A DNA stretch of 28,842 bases. Source: Litorimonas sp964425355 (lineage in GTDB: Bacteria > Pseudomonadota > Alphaproteobacteria > Caulobacterales > Maricaulaceae). Shown here in pieces: positions 16,366 through 25,186 of this stretch (positions within the stretch are counted from its first letter, which is position 1; each line of letters starts with the position of its first letter). The position numbers and the translations under genes are program-made. The notes beneath the pieces are model-generated. The model had not been told where the DNA came from. It saw only the letters and a program-made list of their open reading frames with translations, and did not search any database. The stretch covers positions 1 through 28,842 of the forward strand of contig CAYRMO010000029.1 of the NCBI GenBank assembly GCA_964425355.1. The letters run 5' to 3'.

Positions 16366-17009
16366 CACCCGTCCACCCATTTTTGGGTCGGGACAAAGTC
16401 CTCAAGATCAAGTGTGGTCCCCCGCCCGTCAAGGAAAGGCAAATGGGTTGCCGCAATAAGAATGCCGCCTTGATCAAGATGATTAAGACATATTTTCTCG
16501 ATCAATCGACTTGATTGACGGTCAAGGGATGCCGTTGGTTCATCTAGCAACCAGACTTTGCGCTGGGCAATTTGCAAACGTCCAAACGCCACACGTCGCT
16601 TTTGTCCTGCTGATAAGAGACGGGTTTTTAGGAATTGAAGTTTCGTAAGCTCTAACTCAGCTAGCACATCATCAATTTGATCATAGAATCCGCCTAAAAA
16701 GTCGGAGAAAAAATCGATATTTTCTCGAACAGATTGCTCGAGTTTTAGTCCGTTTTTATGACCAAGAAAGTGCGTATTTTCCGAGAGGTCAAATATATCG
16801 CGTTTAGCATCATCTCCCAATGAAATAGACCCTGCAGCTGGTAAGGCCAAGCCAGCCAAGACCCGGAGCAATGACGTTTTTCCGATGCCATTTGCGCCAC
16901 GGATGATCAGGGCTTCACCATTCGAAACTGTAAAGAAAAGTGCGGATAACAGACGGAGATCACCGGCTTGGATATTCAGATCCTGTGCTTTTAAGGTGAC
17001 AAGTGACAT
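16365..17009 (-). CDS. ccmA: CcmA heme ABC transporter ATPase
   Basis: This is a 214-residue ABC ATPase. Walker A GANGIGKTS is at residues 38-46, the signature LSAGQ at 132-136, Walker B VWLLDEP at about 152-158 and the switch His H189 in AATHLP. It is the cytoplasmic ATPase of the CcmABCD complex that frees holo-CcmE. The ATG at 17009 is separated by 29 bases from the ccmH stop, the largest gap inside the operon, so a minor internal promoter is possible, though none is evident. Its 3' end overlaps ccmB. The length is typical of CcmA. Confidence 0.96.
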   Translation of the reverse strand: MSLVTLKAQDLNIQAGDLRLLSALFFTVSNGEALIIRGANGIGKTSLLRVLAGLALPAAGSISLGDDAKRDIFDLSENTHFLGHKNGLKLEQSVRENIDFFSDFLGGFYDQIDDVLAELELTKLQFLKTRLLSAGQKRRVAFGRLQIAQRKVWLLDEPTASLDRQSSRLIEKICLNHLDQGGILIAATHLPFLDGRGTTLDLEDFVPTQKWVDG

Positions 17010-17038
17010 GGCTTATAATGGCGAACATCGAATGATGA

Positions 17039-17524
17039 TCATAAATCCCGTAATTTCTCTAACGCCTTGATTTGCGAATCTGATAAGGCGTCTTGTTTAG
17101 GCGCCTCATCTGCTGATCCAGACAACTGCGGGCGTTTGCGTAAAAGCTTTAACGCCAGAGCAATTCCGATCAGGAAAAAGACTAGCGGACTGAGCCAAAG
17201 AAAAACAGTGTGAATTCCAAAACGGGGTTTCAGTAAAACATATTCACCGTAACGCTCAGAAATATGGTCCAGCACTTGATCCGGACTATCCCCTGCAACC
17301 AATCGTTTGCGAACAAGTAGACGTAGGTCCTTGGCGAGTTCGGCATCGGAGTCATCAATGGATTGATTTTGACACACCATACATCTGAGTTGTTTTGAGA
17401 GCTCTCGGGCTTGCTCTTCCATGGTGGGATCGTCCAAGCGCTCTGAGGGAGGAACCGAATAAGCCTTGAATGGCAATGCCAGAAACAATGCCAGGATTAA
17501 GGCTACTATACTCCGAGCCAACAT
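17039..17524 (-). CDS. ccmH: CcmH (CycL) apocytochrome thiol oxidoreductase subunit
   Basis: This 161-residue protein has an N-terminal signal sequence (residues 1-23). A three-helix periplasmic domain carries the motif LRCMVCQNQSI (C48 and C51) that defines CcmH, and a C-terminal anchor helix lies at about 105-125. It exchanges thiols with CcmG and presents reduced apocytochrome to CcmF. The start codon overlaps the ccmF stop as TAATG, so translation is probably coupled. The C-terminal TPR domain of the long CcmH is supplied by a separate protein, CcmI, as usual in alphaproteobacteria. Confidence 0.96.
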   Translation of the reverse strand: MLARSIVALILALFLALPFKAYSVPPSERLDDPTMEEQARELSKQLRCMVCQNQSIDDSDAELAKDLRLLVRKRLVAGDSPDQVLDHISERYGEYVLLKPRFGIHTVFLWLSPLVFFLIGIALALKLLRKRPQLSGSADEAPKQDALSDSQIKALEKLRDL

Positions 17525-19524
17525 TAGGCTTCTACCTTTTGAGTAGTCACGACGTGTTTTCCGGGCTTGTCTTTAACGGGATTATTTTGACGAAGACGAC
17601 GATCAAGGAGAGATAGCAATCCACCTAAAAACATTATGATAGCTCCAATCCAGATCAGAGTAACATTAGGCTTCCAATAAAGCCGGATAATGGCCGTTTG
17701 CGTCTCGGCTTTGATCTCGCCAAGCGAAACATAGATCTGCGAAAACCCATGTGTCGCAATACCCGCCTCTGTGGTGGGGGTGTTACGTGTTGGATAAAGG
17801 CGTTTCTCACTGATGAGTGCGCCTTTTTCAGTCCCATTTTTTGAATAGCTGAGCCGAGCGACATCAGCGAGATAGTTTGGCCCCTGCTCAGAGGTCACAC
17901 TCTCAAAGGTCACCTCATATCCACCTGCGTTTAAGCTATCTCCAATCGCGAGTTCTTCCACCTGTTCCGTGCTAAAACTTGTGACCAATATGATACCAAT
18001 CAAGGTGATCGCTAATCCGGCATGGCCCAGAACTCCGCCCCAGAGGCTATTCGGCAGGCCAATTAATCTCCGAAAAGTTTCTTTGATTGGAACGCGACCC
18101 AGTTTTGCACGCCATAATGGCTCCCAGATTGACCCGAATAAGAGCCAGAGCCCAAAGATAAGTGCAAGCGGGACATAGCTTGCGCTAGGATCAGTCACGA
18201 GCCATATAAGGACCGTTATGAATGTGGCCGCTAGAAAGATAAATCTCAATCTTTGATAGATCGCCCTTGCATCGGCTTTCTTCCATGTGAGAAATTGTCC
18301 GATTGGCATGAAGAGCGCCAATAGGGTAAATAATGGTGTTGCCGTTAGATTGAAAAAGGGTGCACCTACAGAGATTTTCTGGCCCGAAAACGTCTCATAA
18401 ATCAGTGGGTATAGGGTTCCTGTCAGTACCGTGCCGGCAATGACAACAAGGAAAATATTGTTAAGAATGATCCCGCCCTCTCGCGATATGGGCTCAAACA
18501 AGCCTTTACTGTTCAAGCTATTGGCGCGCAGCGCAAAGAGCGTAAGCCCGCCCCCAACAAATACCATCAGGATTACAAGGATAAAGATACCGCGTGTCGG
18601 ATCAGTCGCAAAACTATGCACGGATGTCAGGACTCCTGAGCGCACCAAAAAGGTCCCAAGGAGGCTGAGACTAAAGGTCAATATCGCCAGCAATACTGTC
18701 CAAATTCGCAAGGCCGCTCTTTTTTCGACAACAATAGCGGAATGGAGCAGTGCCGTGCCTATAATCCACGGCATGAGTGAGGCGTTCTCGACCGGATCCC
18801 AGAACCAATAACCGCCCCAACCAAGCTCATAATAAGCCCAATAGGACCCCATTGCGATCCCCAGGGTTAAGAACATCCAGGCAAGAAGTGTCCATGGCCT
18901 GACCCATTTAGCCCAAGCTTGATCGATCCGGCCTAGAATAAGCGCGGCGATGGCGAAGGAAAAGGTAATCGAGAAGCCGACATAGCCAATATATAAAAGC
19001 GGCGGATGAATGGCCAATCCAACATCTTGCAAAATCGGATTTAGATCTTGTCCATCCAGAGGCACCTCAGTCAAACGTGCAAAGGGGTTCGAGGTAAAGA
19101 TCAAAAACAATAAAAAAGCCGATGTGATCCAACTCTGGACGGCAATCACATTTGCCTTGAGATCAAGCGGCAGGTTTCTCCCGAAGGCCACAAGTGAGGT
19201 AAACATAACCAGGATCAAAATCCACAATAACATGGAGCCTTCATGATTACCCCATGTCCCTGTTAATTTATAAATAAAAGGCATTTCACTATGACTGTTT
19301 TGCCAGACGACGGACAGGGAAAAGTCGGATTGGGCAAACCCGATCATCAGACAGGCAAAGCTCAGTGCAATAAGCGCGAATTGTAAATGCGCCAGAGGCG
19401 ATGTGACCTGAAATAATCTGGCATCTTTGAGCTTGAGACCAAAAATCGGCAAAACAGAGGTGACAAGCGCGATCCCTAAAACGGCCGATAAGGCCGCCTG
19501 CCCTATTTCGTTAAAGGCACTCAT
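17524..19524 (-). CDS. ccmF: CcmF cytochrome c heme lyase subunit
   Basis: This is a 666-residue polytopic membrane protein, normal length for CcmF. The WWD motif WGGYWFWDPVENASLMPW lies around residues 236-256, next to conserved segments such as LVRSGVLTSVHSFATDP. A periplasmic domain near the C-terminus precedes the final helix. CcmF binds heme and, with CcmH and CcmI, ligates it to the CXXCH cysteines of apocytochrome c. It starts 4 bases before the end of ccmE (ATGA overlap) and overlaps ccmH at its stop, so it sits in a tight operon core. Confidence 0.97.
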   Translation of the reverse strand: MSAFNEIGQAALSAVLGIALVTSVLPIFGLKLKDARLFQVTSPLAHLQFALIALSFACLMIGFAQSDFSLSVVWQNSHSEMPFIYKLTGTWGNHEGSMLLWILILVMFTSLVAFGRNLPLDLKANVIAVQSWITSAFLLFLIFTSNPFARLTEVPLDGQDLNPILQDVGLAIHPPLLYIGYVGFSITFSFAIAALILGRIDQAWAKWVRPWTLLAWMFLTLGIAMGSYWAYYELGWGGYWFWDPVENASLMPWIIGTALLHSAIVVEKRAALRIWTVLLAILTFSLSLLGTFLVRSGVLTSVHSFATDPTRGIFILVILMVFVGGGLTLFALRANSLNSKGLFEPISREGGIILNNIFLVVIAGTVLTGTLYPLIYETFSGQKISVGAPFFNLTATPLFTLLALFMPIGQFLTWKKADARAIYQRLRFIFLAATFITVLIWLVTDPSASYVPLALIFGLWLLFGSIWEPLWRAKLGRVPIKETFRRLIGLPNSLWGGVLGHAGLAITLIGIILVTSFSTEQVEELAIGDSLNAGGYEVTFESVTSEQGPNYLADVARLSYSKNGTEKGALISEKRLYPTRNTPTTEAGIATHGFSQIYVSLGEIKAETQTAIIRLYWKPNVTLIWIGAIIMFLGGLLSLLDRRLRQNNPVKDKPGKHVVTTQKVEA

Positions 19525-19991
19525 TCAGACGTGTCGCCCTTCCAGTGATCGCTTTCTTTAAGCGCTTCCGCGACTTCTTTTGGGATATAATTCTCATCAT
19601 GTTTTGCGAGAACCGTATCGGCCGTAAACACACCGCTTGGCTCTAACACGCCTTCTATTACAACGCCTTGGCCTTCGCGAAACAAATCCGGTAATATGCC
19701 GGAATATTGCGCTGTGATGGCGTGGACCTCATCGGTGATGACAAAACTGACCATGTCGCCCTGATATTTAATCTTGCCCGCTTCTACCAAGCCTCCGATC
19801 CGGACCCTAACACCTGGCTCTACAAGTCCTGTTGCAAGATCTGTCGGCGTTTGGAAATATACAATCTGATCAGACAGTGCGAAGAGGATCAATCCAACTG
19901 CCAGCGCAAAGACAGTCCCAGCAACCAATATAAGAATAAGACGCTGTTTTTTTCGTGCGGCTCTGGTTTTCATGATTGGCGGGGATGTCAT
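19521..19991 (-). CDS. ccmE: CcmE periplasmic heme chaperone
   Basis: This 156-residue protein has a basic N-terminus (RAARKKQRL), one membrane anchor at about residues 17-40, and an OB-fold periplasmic domain. The heme-attaching His is H131 in LAKHDENYIP, with Y135 as the axial ligand position. It receives heme covalently from CcmC and delivers it to CcmF. The ATG at 19991 overlaps the ccmI stop as ATGA. An in-frame Met six codons later is an alternative start. The length is usual for CcmE. Confidence 0.96.
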   Translation of the reverse strand: MTSPPIMKTRAARKKQRLILILVAGTVFALAVGLILFALSDQIVYFQTPTDLATGLVEPGVRVRIGGLVEAGKIKYQGDMVSFVITDEVHAITAQYSGILPDLFREGQGVVIEGVLEPSGVFTADTVLAKHDENYIPKEVAEALKESDHWKGDTSE

Positions 19992-21112
19992 GGCGTTATC
20001 TCAAGTCTCTTTGCGGTTATATCCAGTTGTTGGAGCGCTGTGTCGTCTTCCGCAAATATTGTCAAAGCCTTGTTATAAGAGTCGCTAGCCGCATCCTTTT
20101 TCCCTAATACAACATAAGCGTGCATAAGGCGCTCCCATCCCGCAATATCGTTGGGGTCGTCCTCAAGGCGCACGGCAAGGCCTTCGACCATATTATCAAT
20201 CATGGCCTGACGATCTTTATCTGTTAGGGTTTGGGCATCACGCATTTGCTCAAGGGATGGGCCGCCACTTATTTTGGGCTGAGGTTGGGTCAAATTTTCG
20301 ATCCGTTGGCTAATCTCGGCTTTCAAATCGCTATCACTTGGAAATCTTTCAATTACCTGTCTCCAATTTACGATAGCATCACCCGCGCTTTGAGAATTCT
20401 CAATTGCCAATGCATTCAGAAATGCCGCGACCTGATTGGACGGATCTGTCCGATCGGCCATTTCTGCGAAGCGAATAATTTCAGCTGTGAATACGCCATT
20501 GCTTTCATTCAAAAGTGACTGAGTAGCGCGGCTTAAAAATTCAGATTGTTGCGCATTTGAAAAAGATCCGTAATGCACCGCACTCAGATAAGATCGCGCA
20601 GCAAGCTCCCACCTCTGTTGTGAAAAATAAATCGGGCCGATCACGGCCCAGCCTTCTGCATCTTGCGGATTTTTTACGAGATGATCTTCAAGTTTCTCAA
20701 AATTATGAGCTAGTCTGATATCTGCAAAATTCTCAATCCTCCAAGCCAAAGGTTGATCGCGGAAATCTGGCGAACCTTTTAGACTATAGGCAGAAAACGA
20801 AATCAGTGACAAAACGCCGATCGCAGAAAATGCAATAACCGCCCCTTTCCCGGAGGCTTTAAACGCTTGCCCTTCTTGTGACTTTTGAGATGCAAAATCA
20901 GTAGCAATCTTTGCGCGTTCAGACATGGCATCCGGCGCGTTGATGATACCCAGAGCCTCGTCACGATCAGTTGCATCTAACGCCGTTTTCAAAGATTGGG
21001 TTTGCGAATCCAGGGTCTCAATATTGTTGTCTCCGTCAACAGCCAAAAAGGGCCAGGCAATGATCAAGGCTGCGATCGCAATAAACACCGCAAGGGAAAG
21101 CCAGATAAGCAT
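19988..21112 (-). CDS. ccmI: CcmI TPR-containing apocytochrome chaperone
   Basis: From the ATG at 21112 this is a 374-residue protein beginning MLIWLSLAVFIAIAALIIAW. That is the first membrane helix, followed by a cytoplasmic loop, a second helix at about 96-116 (VIAFSAIGVLSLISFSAY), then a periplasmic domain with TPR-like helices (WAVIGPIYFSQQRWELAARSYLSA and GWERLMHAYVVLGKKDAASDSY). CcmI binds the C-terminus of apocytochrome c and presents it to CcmFH. An upstream in-frame start at 21181 would add 23 non-homologous residues, and I rejected it because CcmI proteins begin at the first helix. It is the first gene of the operon, so the operon promoter should lie in 21113-21437. Confidence 0.93.
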   Translation of the reverse strand: MLIWLSLAVFIAIAALIIAWPFLAVDGDNNIETLDSQTQSLKTALDATDRDEALGIINAPDAMSERAKIATDFASQKSQEGQAFKASGKGAVIAFSAIGVLSLISFSAYSLKGSPDFRDQPLAWRIENFADIRLAHNFEKLEDHLVKNPQDAEGWAVIGPIYFSQQRWELAARSYLSAVHYGSFSNAQQSEFLSRATQSLLNESNGVFTAEIIRFAEMADRTDPSNQVAAFLNALAIENSQSAGDAIVNWRQVIERFPSDSDLKAEISQRIENLTQPQPKISGGPSLEQMRDAQTLTDKDRQAMIDNMVEGLAVRLEDDPNDIAGWERLMHAYVVLGKKDAASDSYNKALTIFAEDDTALQQLDITAKRLEITP

Positions 21113-21116
21113 TACT

Positions 21117-21311
21117 CTAACCGGTCCACGATGTGCTAGGTATTGAGCATGCAGGGCCTGAAGACCCAATAGACATATCAATCACGGCGCTGGCCATGAC
21201 AAATGCCTTTTTAATGATATCAAACCAATCTCTCAACCTATTTTCATCCGTAAAACGCGAACCGAGCATCCTATAGATTGGAACGGACTGAGTTTCATCA
21301 CAATTCCACAT
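21117..21311 (-). CDS. Possible small ORF just upstream of ccmI (64 aa)
   Basis: This ATG frame ends 5 bases before ccmI and encodes a mixed polar peptide with FTDENRLRDWFDIIKKAF and a Cys/Pro/Ser-rich end. I recognise no family. Its ribosome binding site is poor. It could be a small first gene, a leader region or chance. The rest of 21312-21437 is the presumed promoter zone for ccmI and the hydrolase. Confidence 0.22.
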   Translation of the reverse strand: MWNCDETQSVPIYRMLGSRFTDENRLRDWFDIIKKAFVMASAVIDMSIGSSGPACSIPSTSWTG

Positions 21312-21437
21312 AAACCCACACGCTTGATCAAGAAAAAGAATTCAGGACCTAGGCACATCAATAACACAACTTAGAGGCTTTGCCCTCATCTTTACGTTGT
21401 GTCATAACGTCACCTTGATTTGATAAAGGATTCTCCC

Positions 21438-22325
21438 ATGCGCCGATTTTTAATGTTTCTGGTTCTGACCTTGATCCTCCTGATCGTTGGATTTTACTTT
21501 TTCATTCTCAAACATGAGACGCGATCAGCAGGTTTCCTTAATTGGATGACGCCAGATGATTCATATACGTTAGAGGCCGATGTAAGTTTTGGTGACCGTG
21601 CGAGAGACCGAATTGACTATTACACCTCCACAAAGAGCGACGATGCTAAACCAATGCTTGTCTTTATCCACGGGGGCGGATGGAACCGAGGCGATAAGGG
21701 ATTATATGAATTTTTCGCCGAAGGCTTAACCGCGCAAGGCTATGACGTGGCCCTTCCCAATTACCGACTTTACCCAGACGTCAATTACCCTGACTTCCTC
21801 GTCGATAATGCGCGCGCCATTGCAGCTGTACAAAAGAAGTACCCAAGTCGTTACTTGGTTCTAATTGGACATTCCGCAGGCGCCTATAATGTACTGATGA
21901 TGGGTTTTAAGCCGGAATATCTTCAAAATGAGGGTGTTGAGCCGTGCTATACAATCCGTGGAATTGTCAGCTTAGCTGCGCCGACTGGGGCATTCCCCAT
22001 GACGAACGAACCTCATATTACTATATTTCCTGAGCGTATGCAGGGCGATGATGCGCCACTGAATAATATTGGGGAGTCTATTCCACCTCTACTTCTTTTA
22101 AACGGTGAGCAAGACGAATCCGTCAGCCATATCAACGCCGTTAAACTTGGGGACGCCTTGGCCGACCGAAATATCGCTCAGGTAAAAACCTATCCTGGGA
22201 TCGATCATATCGAGCCTGTTTCGCAATTCTCAACACGAGGTTTTCTTGAAGGTCAAATAAAAGCGGATGTTATCAAATTTATCGAAAATTTGCCAGAAGA
22301 TGAAGGCGACGGATTTTGTCGATAA
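21438..22325 (+). CDS. Membrane-anchored alpha/beta hydrolase (esterase-like)
   Basis: This 295-residue protein has an N-terminal hydrophobic anchor (residues 3-24) that leaves the catalytic domain outside the cytoplasm. The domain has the carboxylesterase/BD-FAE-like pattern: oxyanion-hole motif HGGGW (78-82), nucleophile elbow GHSAG (144-148, S146), acid D226 in NGEQDESV and H257 in GIDHIEP. It probably hydrolyses an ester or amide, but the substrate is unknown. I chose the ATG at 21438 with AAAGGA upstream rather than the TTG at 21420. The gene stands alone between the ccm promoter region and the vWA gene, which follows about 130 bases later on the same strand. Confidence 0.87.
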   Translation: MRRFLMFLVLTLILLIVGFYFFILKHETRSAGFLNWMTPDDSYTLEADVSFGDRARDRIDYYTSTKSDDAKPMLVFIHGGGWNRGDKGLYEFFAEGLTAQGYDVALPNYRLYPDVNYPDFLVDNARAIAAVQKKYPSRYLVLIGHSAGAYNVLMMGFKPEYLQNEGVEPCYTIRGIVSLAAPTGAFPMTNEPHITIFPERMQGDDAPLNNIGESIPPLLLLNGEQDESVSHINAVKLGDALADRNIAQVKTYPGIDHIEPVSQFSTRGFLEGQIKADVIKFIENLPEDEGDGFCR

Positions 22326-22458
22326 TTCGTAATTTCTCACCTAAATCAGACATGCAATTCAAGACAATCTGAAGGTTCGCCCGAGGCGTAGATTCGCGTG
22401 CATACGTAAAATGTGCTATGAGAGGTTATATTTCGAACCTTCGAAGGAGCACTTTGCC

Positions 22459-24204
22459 ATGAAGCATTCTACAAAATTTTGTCTATCAACAGCGCTTGTC
22501 TTGGCAATGGGCCTAACCATAGCCCCTTCCGCCGCATGGGCTCAGATTGCCGATGATGAACTTGATGTCGTCATTGTTACGGGCATGAGTGTTACACAAG
22601 GCGGGGCTCAAGATATTAAACACTTCCGCGGCCAGATTGACTTGGGTGAAATCCCTGAGGCCGATGGTTTTACGTCTGAAGGGTTGCTCAGCGAGCATGA
22701 CTTGCATTTATCCAATCAAACGGAATGTGCGCAACTCCTTTGTTTAAACGCGGCGGTCATGCCAGCGCGGATCACACCTGGCACCTATTTTGCGGGTCTC
22801 GCATTCGATACAAATATAAGCAAAGATTGGAAAAGAGAACCACTCAACCTTGTCGCCGTAATTGATCGCTCTGGATCCATGGGAGGGCAGAGCATTGAGA
22901 ATGTAAAAGAAAGCCTTCACGAAATCACGGATCAGCTGGGCAAAGGAGACCAAATTAGCTTTGTCCTTTACGGGAGTGACGTCGTCACCCATTTGGAGCC
23001 CTTGGCGATTTCCACATCAAATAAATCAGTTATCCGAAATAAAATTGACTCAATTTTTATTGAAGGATCGACCAATATGGATTTGGGTTTGGCGCGAGGC
23101 TATGAAATTGCCGAAACAACCCAAGCCAATTTTGATGGCAGTACCCGTGTCATGATCTTTACGGATGAGCGACCCAATACAGGCCGTACAGATGCCGAAG
23201 GGTTTATGGCGCGTGCAAATGCGGCTTCCATAGACGGCATCGGCTTAACGACAATTGGATATGGGGTTGATTATGGCGGAGAACTCGCTGCAAAAATCGC
23301 GTCTGTTCGCGGCGGCAATCTATTTTACGTCTCTGACAGTGAAGATGTAGCAACCCTATTTAATAAAGAATTTGACTTCATGGTCAGTGAAGTCGCGCAT
23401 GACCTGAACATTTCGGTCAAGCCAAGCGAAGGCATGACGATTGGTGAAATTTTTGGTATTCCAGAAGATATGTTTGAAAGACACGCAGATGGCTCCATAG
23501 ACATGTCTGTCGCGACTGTCTTTTTGAGCTCTCAAGGCGGGGGTATATTTTTCGCGCTAGACGGCGAACATTCTGTTGAAAACGCAAACATTTTCTCCTC
23601 AACCCTTCAGTATACGTCTGAAAATTCCTTGAAATCCAGTGATTTAAATGGGTTTGTTGATCTCGACATTAATAAAAACCTACTTAAGGCAGACGCGCTA
23701 TCAGCGCAATTCAGTGCGACCAAACGCGCCGTAACAGCCTATCACGAGGGCGAAACTGACTATGCATTTGACGTTTTCAATTATTTCGCAAAACGGTTTG
23801 AACATTATTACATTGACGGCTTAAATGATGAATATGCGTTGGTTGCCGCCCTAAATGAGCGCTTCGCAATCGAAGCGGGGCGCGTGTCTGATTTGGAAAA
23901 TCCACCGAAATATGCGTCACTCTATGGTTTATGGGAAGTCACAAATGCTAGAAATATGATAGACGTCCATCGTGGTGATCGCATGAATTTTTCTGAAGAC
24001 CGTTTTATGGAACATTTCCGAAAATCTGTGAGTTTAGACGAACCCGATGATATTGAAGGCTACTCTGTCAACAATAAGCAAATCTATTTGAAAAGCTCTG
24101 ATCTGACGTTTTCTTATCAAGTTCGAAAAAATGGAACAATTGCACTCCGTCACAGAGACGGAAAGTCCGTAATCTACCTTAAACCGGTAAACTCCAATCT
24201 ATAA
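22459..24204 (+). CDS. Exported vWA-domain protein
   Basis: This 581-residue protein has a Sec signal peptide (residues 1-29, ending AAWAQ). Next comes a linker with VVIVTGMSVTQGG, reminiscent of the N-termini of TonB-dependent receptors. The von Willebrand factor A domain has a complete MIDAS: D136, S138 and S140 in DRSGS, T205 in GSTNMD and D236 in FTDE. The usual Gly after that Asp is replaced by Glu. The C-terminal region (about residues 330-581) resembles the C-terminal half of YfbK-like proteins. The likely role is metal-dependent adhesion or assembly in the periplasm or on the surface. The ATG at 22459 has AAGGAG upstream, and an ATG 16 codons earlier is less likely. It is convergent with the SH3 gene, with a shared terminator between them. 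Confidence 0.85.
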   Translation: MKHSTKFCLSTALVLAMGLTIAPSAAWAQIADDELDVVIVTGMSVTQGGAQDIKHFRGQIDLGEIPEADGFTSEGLLSEHDLHLSNQTECAQLLCLNAAVMPARITPGTYFAGLAFDTNISKDWKREPLNLVAVIDRSGSMGGQSIENVKESLHEITDQLGKGDQISFVLYGSDVVTHLEPLAISTSNKSVIRNKIDSIFIEGSTNMDLGLARGYEIAETTQANFDGSTRVMIFTDERPNTGRTDAEGFMARANAASIDGIGLTTIGYGVDYGGELAAKIASVRGGNLFYVSDSEDVATLFNKEFDFMVSEVAHDLNISVKPSEGMTIGEIFGIPEDMFERHADGSIDMSVATVFLSSQGGGIFFALDGEHSVENANIFSSTLQYTSENSLKSSDLNGFVDLDINKNLLKADALSAQFSATKRAVTAYHEGETDYAFDVFNYFAKRFEHYYIDGLNDEYALVAALNERFAIEAGRVSDLENPPKYASLYGLWEVTNARNMIDVHRGDRMNFSEDRFMEHFRKSVSLDEPDDIEGYSVNNKQIYLKSSDLTFSYQVRKNGTIALRHRDGKSVIYLKPVNSNL

Positions 24205-24213
24205 ATAAAAAAA

Positions 24214-24237
24214 GCCAACAGGTTTAATTCTGTTGGC
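24214..24237 (-). terminator. Intrinsic terminator for the SH3-domain gene
   Basis: GCCAACAG (24214-24221) pairs perfectly with CTGTTGGC (24230-24237). On the minus strand the hairpin is followed by eight T residues, making a good Rho-independent terminator downstream of the gene at 24263. On the plus strand it lies just past the vWA gene stop and could also end that transcript, though without a long T run. Confidence 0.85.
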
Positions 24238-24262
24238 CATTACAAAACTTCATTTAACGCGT

Positions 24263-24973
24263 TTAGCCGCGCCCACCACAAGCATATTTCGCAATCGCTT
24301 GACGGTCAGCTGGCGTTGCATCAACGTCAATTTTATCAAATGAGCTTAAAGGGCTCGAAAGATATTCATTTCTAGTGTCCCTATGCATGCTTACATAGTT
24401 ATAGCCCTCACCTAATAGCCTGGCATGAGATGGTTTGCCAAAATCGCACTGCACCAGGTAACGCTCATAATAGCGTCCGCCATCAGAATTGTGCCGTGTA
24501 TCAATAACGCGTCTGCGCAAATCAAGTATTCTTAACTTGGCCGAGAAAATCTCAGATTGGCTATCGCCTTCAACGGGTATAGATTGAAGATCGATATCCA
24601 GCACGGTACCGTTTAGGGTCTGCCGCCTATTTGCTCCCAAGCTTGAATAATTAGCCCAAGTCACGCGGGATGCACTTGTATAGTTGCCATTTATCCAATT
24701 GGCCTTGTGTCCATCTGGGCTAATCCGCATCCAATTCTCAAGCTGTTCGTAAACTTTCACCTTTTGACCACGTTCCAATGTATCGATTTGATTGCCTGCA
24801 AAGGGGTCATCTCGAACATGTAACTTGTTCGCGTCAATCCAAAATGGTGCCGGTTCAACAACACGTTTTACAATCCGCGTTCGCGTTTCACTATCTTGAG
24901 CGAATACGTTTAGGGTTGTTACTGAAGCGATAATAAGCGGCAGGATGGCCGCTGCTAATAATTTGTGTCGCAT
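24263..24973 (-). CDS. Exported SH3-domain protein of unknown function
   Basis: This 236-residue protein has a signal peptide (MRHKLLAAAILPLIIAS to about residue 25, cleaved near VFAQ). A bacterial SH3-like domain spans about residues 42-95: WIDANKLHVRDDP, then LERGQKVKVYEQLENWMRI and WINGNY. The remaining C-terminal half is not recognised and ends with a Cys-containing tail. SH3b domains commonly bind peptidoglycan stem peptides, so a cell-wall-associated role is likely but unproven. I chose the ATG at 24973 because GGAGA is 7 bases upstream. The ATG at 24988 would place that site inside the coding region. The gene ends in the terminator at 24214-24237. Confidence 0.8.
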   Translation of the reverse strand: MRHKLLAAAILPLIIASVTTLNVFAQDSETRTRIVKRVVEPAPFWIDANKLHVRDDPFAGNQIDTLERGQKVKVYEQLENWMRISPDGHKANWINGNYTSASRVTWANYSSLGANRRQTLNGTVLDIDLQSIPVEGDSQSEIFSAKLRILDLRRRVIDTRHNSDGGRYYERYLVQCDFGKPSHARLLGEGYNYVSMHRDTRNEYLSSPLSSFDKIDVDATPADRQAIAKYACGGRG

Positions 24974-25138
24974 TTTACATCTCCACATCTAGTAGACTAT
25001 GCGCCAATGCGTAATGTAATCGAAAGGTTTAAGTTTTTGGTAAATGACCGGTTAATCAAAATTTAAAATCTATGAACCTGACCTAAATGGTCCGAAAAGG
25101 CGATCATTTATTGATCCGATTTTGTCCCACGCACAAAA

Positions 25139-25162
25139 AAAGCACGGAGAACTCCGTGCTTT
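25139..25162 (-). terminator. Intrinsic terminator downstream of the RTX gene
   Basis: AAAGCACGGAG (25139-25149) pairs with CTCCGTGCTTT (25152-25162) across a tiny loop. On the minus strand it is followed by T residues. It lies 25 bases past the stop of the RTX-like gene. This is a strong terminator. Confidence 0.88.
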
Positions 25163-25186
25163 GAAATTTGAATTTTGGCTCGAGAA

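Noticed and set aside
21113..21181. Longer ccmI start at 21181
   Set aside because: The extra 23 residues are unlike CcmI N-termini, and the first membrane helix begins at the ATG at 21112.
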